NCBI GenBank assembly: GCA_022841205.1
Contig: JALHCK010000004.1
Coordinates: 124,001 to 188,000, forward strand
Length of the DNA stretch: 64,000 nucleotides
Direction of reading: 5' to 3'
Origin: Methanomicrobiales archaeon
GTDB lineage: Archaea > Halobacteriota > Methanomicrobia > Methanomicrobiales > Methanospirillaceae
Position numbers and translations under genes: made by a program. Shown piece by piece: positions 59,524 to 64,000 of the stretch. The notes under the pieces are model-generated. The model saw only the letters and a list, made by a program, of their open reading frames with translations. It was not told where the DNA came from and searched no databases. Within the stretch, counting starts at the first letter, position 1. Every line of letters begins with the position of its first letter.

Positions 59524-60398
59524 ATACCTTCATCCTCCTTCAAAAGCCGCTGCGCCACCCGGTCCCGCTGGGAGATGAGTGAATCGATAGCCTGCTGGCT
59601 GATCCCCTTGAACCTCCCCTGGGGGGCAAGGTACTCCTCCAGCGGGAGGGGCTTTTTCAGCGCCGCCTTCGAGACCCCGTTGATGGAAACCTTCCCGTGC
59701 TCCCGCTCGTACAGGATCCACATCCCGGACCTGACGGCGAGTTTCCCCATCTCGATAGTCATGTCCGAGGAAAACCGCCAGCCCGGCGGGCAGGGGGCAA
59801 GGATGTGGATGAACGACGGCCCACGGATGGAGAGGGCTTTCCGGACTTTCTTGAAGATGTCCTGCGGGTAGGCAACGCATGCTGTTGCCATGTACGGGGG
59901 GTTGTGAGCGGCAACGATGCCATCGAGATCCTTCTTGGCATGGATCTTGCCGCCCGGGGTGGTGGTGGTGCGGGCCCCGGCCGGAGTCGAGCCGGAGCGC
60001 TGCATGCCGGTGTTCCCGTATGCCTCGTTGTCGTAGCAGATGTACAGGAAATCGGTCTCCCGTTCAAGCGCCCCTGACAGGGCCTGGATGCCGATGTCCA
60101 CGGTCCCACCGTCTCCGGCATAGACGATCACGTGGGTCTTCCTGCCCGCTTTCCGGTAGGCCTCGCTCATCCCCGATGCGCATGCCGCTGCGGCAGCGAA
60201 GGCCACGTTGTATACCGGGACGTTCATGGCCGTATTCGGGTATGCCCCCTGGATGACGCTCGTGCAGCAGGCAGGGACCACGAGAACGGTTTCGGGCCCG
60301 GCTGCCTTGAGCACGTACCGAAGCGCGATCGAGGATGGGCATCCTGCACAGGCCGAAGTACACTTGAGAATATACTCCTCTTTTGGGATCTCGGTCAT
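59517..60398 (-). CDS. porB: Pyruvate:ferredoxin oxidoreductase beta subunit (TPP-binding)
   Basis: 293 residues with the thiamine diphosphate motif VYAGDGGTVDIGIQALSGAL, cluster cysteines (SACAGCPSS) and YDNEAYGNTGMQRSGSTP. First gene of the operon in transcription order (B-A-G-D). A TATA-like GGTATAATG at about 60430 gives a short leader before ATG 60398. Pyruvate is the most likely substrate, inferred from the alpha subunit. Confidence 0.92.
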   Translation of the reverse strand: MTEIPKEEYILKCTSACAGCPSSIALRYVLKAAGPETVLVVPACCTSVIQGAYPNTAMNVPVYNVAFAAAAACASGMSEAYRKAGRKTHVIVYAGDGGTVDIGIQALSGALERETDFLYICYDNEAYGNTGMQRSGSTPAGARTTTTPGGKIHAKKDLDGIVAAHNPPYMATACVAYPQDIFKKVRKALSIRGPSFIHILAPCPPGWRFSSDMTIEMGKLAVRSGMWILYEREHGKVSINGVSKAALKKPLPLEEYLAPQGRFKGISQQAIDSLISQRDRVAQRLLKEDEGIC

Positions 60399-60455
60399 TG
60401 TAAATCCGGGAACAAGGTTGGCATTATACCGGTAAAAAAGGTACTATCCGGCGTA

Positions 60456-60929
60456 TCAGGTCACAGCCTCGAGGGTATAGCCGTGCGCTACCAGTCCTTT
60501 TTGCATGTGCTCAAACCATCCCGGCTCGCCGAATAGAAACTGTTTTTTCAGGTTGTTCCACAGTTCTTTCAGTGCAGCGTCCCTGGTGGTGATGGTGGCC
60601 TTGCCCACGATCTGCCCCACTTCTGTCCCATCCGGGCCGGAAATGACCATGGTGAGGCACCGGAAATTCCGGCAGACGGCCGGCCGGTTCTCGTAGATGG
60701 TGCAGGTGAAGCGCCCGTCCTGTTCTCTCCGAAGAAACGGGCACCACCCCTCTTCTGGTTCTTCTGAAAAAAGATCTCGACTGTCCGGGTGGATGGTCAC
60801 TATCATGACCTCTCCGGAGATCGCGTTCCGGACGTAGTGCTGTACCGATGAGAGGCTCCGCTCGATCCGGATATGCCGCCCAAGGCTGATGCAGCACTTC
60901 CCACACCGGGTGCAGGTGAAGGTGGCCAT
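60456..60929 (-). CDS. YkgJ-family zinc/iron-chelating cysteine-cluster protein
   Basis: 157 residues. Cysteine cluster CTRCGKCC near the start, GWCPFLRREQDGRFTCTIYE and NRPAVCRNFRC further on, the CxxCxxCC and CxxY...RPxxC pattern of YkgJ-like proteins, which bind zinc or an iron-sulfur cluster. ATG 60929 (MATFTCTRC) fits better than the open frame to 60965. Convergent with nothing; por lies downstream on the same strand. Function unknown. Confidence 0.85.
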   Translation of the reverse strand: MATFTCTRCGKCCISLGRHIRIERSLSSVQHYVRNAISGEVMIVTIHPDSRDLFSEEPEEGWCPFLRREQDGRFTCTIYENRPAVCRNFRCLTMVISGPDGTEVGQIVGKATITTRDAALKELWNNLKKQFLFGEPGWFEHMQKGLVAHGYTLEAVT

Positions 60930-61065
60930 GGTCTGTACCAGGCATTCTGCCGATGCCTTTATCAAGGTGCAGGAAGGGGACCCGGTGTCACGGTGCCGCC
61001 GCGCGTATCTTCTCCCGCGTGTCAGGAATCAACACATCGAAGAGGCAGGTCTTCAAAAACCGGTA

Positions 61066-61881
61066 TCAGAAGAGCATCTCGCAGATCCTTGCCATGACCG
61101 CGTGGTATTCTCTCCTGTCCTGCACGAACTTCTTAGATCGGCTTTCCTGGAGGAGCGGCTCGAACGATATCCCGCAGTCAACTTCCCAGAGGACGAGCCC
61201 GGATGGAGGGGCGGGGGAGAGCGGACAGGTCTTTTCGCCGTTCAGCCGCCTGTCGATAGTGCCCGCATCCCACTTCCCTTCTTCAACGAGGAGCAGGGCG
61301 GATGCCATGTACCGGACCATGTGCCAGAGGAAGCTTTCCGCGGTCACCTCGAAGCAGAAAAGACCGTGGTCATCGAATACCCGGCAGGAAAGCACGGTCC
61401 GGACCGGGTCTTTTCCTTCGACCCTGGCGAAACCCGAGAAGTCGTGCCTGCCGGGAAACCGTGCTGCTGCATCGTTCATCGCATCAAGGGAAAGACCACA
61501 CTTCCCGAAGTAGTAGCGGTAGGTCCGGTGCAAAGCCCGGTACCTTGGATGGAAAGCGGGATCCACCACCGCATACCCGGTGAGCAGGATGTCCTTTGGG
61601 ACCTGCCAGGGAAGGGCGGCGATCGCCCGCTCGGGAAACGAAGTGGAAAACGCGTAGACCTGCCCGCGGGCGTGCACCCCGCGGTCGGTCCTCCCGGCAG
61701 CGAGGAACCGGGCTTCCCGGGGATCGTCGAAGAGCTCCGACCGCCGGCAGGCAGCGATGAACTCTCCCTCGACCGTCCGGTCTTCGGCCTGGACCTGCGA
61801 GCCGGCGAACCGGTCGCCCAGGTATGCTGTCCGGAAGGCAAGCCTTACCGGTGGTACATCCGCCGCCTGAACTTCTTCCAT
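61066..61881 (-). CDS. truA: tRNA pseudouridine(38-40) synthase
   Basis: 271 residues. Isomerises uridines 38-40 in the tRNA anticodon arm. Catalytic D66 in AAGRTDRGVHA; other landmarks are FRTAYLGDRFAGSQVQ, PRYRALHRTYRYYF and SFLWHMVRYMASALLLV. The first 37 bases overlap the end of the PHP gene, so the two are translated from one transcript. Confidence 0.93.
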   Translation of the reverse strand: MEEVQAADVPPVRLAFRTAYLGDRFAGSQVQAEDRTVEGEFIAACRRSELFDDPREARFLAAGRTDRGVHARGQVYAFSTSFPERAIAALPWQVPKDILLTGYAVVDPAFHPRYRALHRTYRYYFGKCGLSLDAMNDAAARFPGRHDFSGFARVEGKDPVRTVLSCRVFDDHGLFCFEVTAESFLWHMVRYMASALLLVEEGKWDAGTIDRRLNGEKTCPLSPAPPSGLVLWEVDCGISFEPLLQESRSKKFVQDRREYHAVMARICEMLF

Positions 61882-62513
61882 GTGTTCCGGAGCGTCTGCC
61901 GGGTATAGCTCGGGAGGGGGGTCATCTTCCCGGCGGGTGTGGTCTTTCCCTCCCTGATGGCCTGCAGGATCGATTCAACCGTCCGATCGGCGTCGACCAG
62001 CGTTTGGCCAAACCCGATGTAACGGGCATTGTGGGCATCTGATCCACCGACAGAGGGCTTCCCGATGCGCCGGGCCATTCTCGCCGCCTTGATGTTTGCC
62101 GAGCCCACGATGTAGCGGCTGTTGAAGACCTCGATCGCGTCTACGGCATAGAGGGCAGAGCGGAGCCTCCTGCCCACCCCGTGCCGCCAGATGTGGTAGG
62201 GGTGGGGGAGGATGAGGAGCGCTCCCTTCTGCCGGGCAAGGGTGATGGTGTCGATCACGTCCATTCCCGAGGGGATCTTCTCGGTGATCCCGAGCGCGAT
62301 AAGGTGTCCCTGGCGGGTGGAGATCTCGATTCCGGGGATGATGACCAGCCGGGTGGGGACTTTGAGGGCCGCCAGTGCACCCTGGACGGTGTCGTGGTCG
62401 GTGATGGCGATGGCATCAAGGCCGGCCGCTTCTGCCCGAAAGATGACCTCTTCCACGCTGCTCTCGCCGTCTTTCGAAAAACTGGTATGGACGTGCAGGT
62501 CGCAGGCGAGCAT
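61845..62513 (-). CDS. PHP-domain phosphoesterase
   Basis: 222 residues of the PHP fold with metal-binding motifs: CDLHVHTSFSKDG, AITDHDTVQGA, IPGIEIST, HPYHIWRHG, and GSDAHNARYIG. PHP proteins hydrolyse phosphoesters, including nucleotide 3',5'-bisphosphates (YciV/RNase AM group); the substrate here is unknown. The C-terminal basic tail (RQTLRNTWKKFRRRMYHR) may bind nucleic acid. Overlaps truA by 37 bp. Confidence 0.88.
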   Translation of the reverse strand: MLACDLHVHTSFSKDGESSVEEVIFRAEAAGLDAIAITDHDTVQGALAALKVPTRLVIIPGIEISTRQGHLIALGITEKIPSGMDVIDTITLARQKGALLILPHPYHIWRHGVGRRLRSALYAVDAIEVFNSRYIVGSANIKAARMARRIGKPSVGGSDAHNARYIGFGQTLVDADRTVESILQAIREGKTTPAGKMTPLPSYTRQTLRNTWKKFRRRMYHR

Positions 62514-62672
62514 GGTTTTGTAATACTGTCTTCTTCCTTGATATTAGAGAATCCGGTTTTTCCGGGTGAGGGATTACAGCACGAAGGACTCCTCATTCCC
62601 TGGACTAAAAAAAAGGATCTTCCCGGGCCGGTGAGGATATAAATTCCTGGCCTTTCAATACTCTCCTTTATC

Positions 62673-64000
62673 ATGCGCCTCCTCCTTCCCACCGGTTCGT
62701 CGACCGCTGGTATCGTGAGAAAGGCGGCCGAAGGGATGGATGCCGAGGTGGTGGTGACCGGAGAGATCGCCTCGTTCCTGGCCCCGGAACACCTGAAGGA
62801 ACTGGTAAGGAAAGGGGCCTATGACATGGTGCTCGTCTCAGGCATGAGCACGGCGTCGTTTGAAGAAGTCGAGAAGGAGACCGGGGTCCCGGTCTTTCGC
62901 GGTCCCCGACACGCTGCCGATCTCGAGCTCATCCTCCCGCTCCTTTCCTCCGTGACCCTCTCCCGGACTGTGCCGGCCGACGAGCTGCTGATCGGGCGCC
63001 ACCGTGATGAGGCCATGCGGAAGGTGATGGAGCGGGAAGAAGAAGCCGATTTCGACTATCTCATCCGGGGAGTGAAGATTGGCGGGAACTCGCGGATTAA
63101 GGTCCTTGCCGAGATCATGGACGCCCACCGGCAGCCGGACATCGCCGGCCGGGTGACGGAATACTTCTCCTCGGGTGCAGACATAGTCGATCTCGGGTTT
63201 GGTTTTGATGCCACTCCCGCGGACGTGGAGCGGGTGTTTGATGCGCTCTTTGAAATCCCCGGGCCGCTCGCGGTGGATACCCAGGACCCGGCCCTGATCG
63301 CTGCCGCACTCGGGAGGGCGGACTTCGTGCTGAGCCTGCACGAGAAGAACATCCCGGAGGTCGGGGGACTCGTTGCTGAGCGGGGGATCTGCGCCGTGGT
63401 GGTCCCCGGCGAGCGGTCCCTTGCCGGGAACGTCCGTGCCGCTGAGGCGGCCGGTATCTCCTGCATCATCGCCGACCCGCTTCTCCCGCCGGCAGGATCG
63501 GGGCTGGTCGAGGCTCTTTCGAACTTTTCACCGGCCGGCTACCCACTTTTCTTCGGTGCCGGGAACGTGGTCGAACTCCTCGATGCCGATTCCATCGGGG
63601 CGAACGCGTTGCTGGCCGCTATGGCCATGGAAGTGAACGCCGCGGTCATCTTCTCAAGCGAGCACAGCGACAAGACGAAGGGATCGGTTGCAGAGATGCG
63701 CCGGGCAACGGAGATGATGGTGCTTGCCCGCGGCAGGCCCTACCCAAAAGATCTCGGGATCGACCTACTGGAGATCAAGGAGAAGCGGCGGAGGAGGGAG
63801 CCTCCGGTCGAATACGGGAGCACCGTCCCGATCGTGTCCATGCCGCGGGAGATCCGCTACGATCCCTGCGGCAACTTCCGGATCGGGATCGAGGGAAAGG
63901 AGATCGTAGCCGTTATCCACGGGAAGGCTTACCGGGGGACTTCCTGGGCAGACCTCTTCCACACCATCCAGGAGAACGGCGATGTCTCGCTCCTCGACCA
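62673..64000 (+). CDS. Dihydropteroate synthase-like protein of methanogens, cut by the window end
   Basis: 442 codons are visible before the right edge. It begins MRLLLPTGSSTAGIVRKAA with an N-terminal alpha/beta domain (to about residue 130), then a TIM-barrel with a DHPS look (FDYLIRGVKIGGNSRIKVLA, GADIVDLGFGFDATPADVER, PLAVDTQDPALIAAALGRAD). Methanogens carry such a protein alongside methanopterin synthesis; a role in pterin coenzyme formation is proposed in the family, not shown here. A TATA-like GATATAAA at 62636-62643 puts the transcript start some seven bases before ATG 62673. It diverges from the PHP gene. Confidence 0.85.
   Translation, partial: MRLLLPTGSSTAGIVRKAAEGMDAEVVVTGEIASFLAPEHLKELVRKGAYDMVLVSGMSTASFEEVEKETGVPVFRGPRHAADLELILPLLSSVTLSRTVPADELLIGRHRDEAMRKVMEREEEADFDYLIRGVKIGGNSRIKVLAEIMDAHRQPDIAGRVTEYFSSGADIVDLGFGFDATPADVERVFDALFEIPGPLAVDTQDPALIAAALGRADFVLSLHEKNIPEVGGLVAERGICAVVVPGERSLAGNVRAAEAAGISCIIADPLLPPAGSGLVEALSNFSPAGYPLFFGAGNVVELLDADSIGANALLAAMAMEVNAAVIFSSEHSDKTKGSVAEMRRATEMMVLARGRPYPKDLGIDLLEIKEKRRRREPPVEYGSTVPIVSMPREIRYDPCGNFRIGIEGKEIVAVIHGKAYRGTSWADLFHTIQENGDVSLLD

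Noticed and set aside
57649..60398. 2-oxoglutarate or 2-ketoisovalerate oxidoreductase instead of pyruvate
   Set aside because: The four-subunit layout is shared by all, but the alpha-subunit segments around VNRALGPGWNVWAEH and LDGFVLSHS look like pyruvate enzymes. Not fully excluded without alignment.

Overview
The window reads as a chromosome segment of a methanogenic euryarchaeon, most likely order Methanomicrobiales (inference; no database search was possible). The case rests on archaeal information-processing genes (DP2 family-D polymerase subunit, thermosome, aIF1A, RPA with its OB-fold partner, deoxyhypusine synthase, TiaS), archaeal cofactor and lipid genes (CofD for F420, CTP-dependent riboflavin kinase, archaeal mevalonate route, long-form HisG), a methanogen-type dihydropteroate synthase-like protein, and short promoters with TATA boxes close to start codons. 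Most of the window is GC-rich and densely coding. The stretch at about 15.7-35.2 kb is looser, locally AT-rich and accessory in character.

Layout. 0-15.3 kb is core: cofD, an HD phosphohydrolase, the UbiD-family and aconitase-X genes of the archaeal mevalonate pathway, a DUF432/MscS/HEAT cluster, the DP2 gene carrying a 165-residue mini-intein, thiC and a SufS-type cysteine desulfurase. 15.6-25.3 kb holds a tRNA-Leu(CAA), decayed gene fragments, a carboxymuconolactone decarboxylase-like protein, an MFS exporter, YjbQ, a tRNA-Leu-like relic, several small membrane proteins and aIF1A. It also holds two very small membrane-protein genes (33 and 36 codons), each behind the same inverted repeat. 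25.3-34.6 kb is a cell-surface region: one uncharacterised gene behind a G-rich tract and a palindrome, five overlapping pilin-like genes on the minus strand, then a divergent 1148-residue secreted protein with a von Willebrand A domain, a lipoprotein and an acetyltransferase.

35.2-64 kb is core again: RNase H, hisG, DUF1015, RimI, HMG-CoA reductase, a Trm5-like methyltransferase, a Mop-type protein, then an operon of regulator, HMG-CoA synthase, thiolase and DUF35 protein. Next come ribK-ribB, a ferredoxin, RPA and its partner, CbiZ with a Cys-rich tail overlapping a small protein resembling the glycyl-radical end of NrdD, pyrF with deoxyhypusine synthase, TiaS, a regulator, an orphan DNA methyltransferase, the thermosome, a zinc-ribbon protein, pyruvate:ferredoxin oxidoreductase (porBAGD), TruA with a PHP protein, and the DHPS-like gene cut by the window end.

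Genes that work together: thiolase, HMG-CoA synthase, HMG-CoA reductase, the aconitase-X large subunit and the UbiD-family decarboxylase together cover most of the archaeal mevalonate pathway, spread over three loci. The aconitase-X small subunit, mevalonate kinase and isopentenyl phosphate kinase were not seen. The strongest candidates for something undescribed are the paired tiny membrane genes with matching operator-like palindromes, the pilin-like cassette facing a VWA surface protein, and the stand-alone NrdD-like glycyl-radical module.
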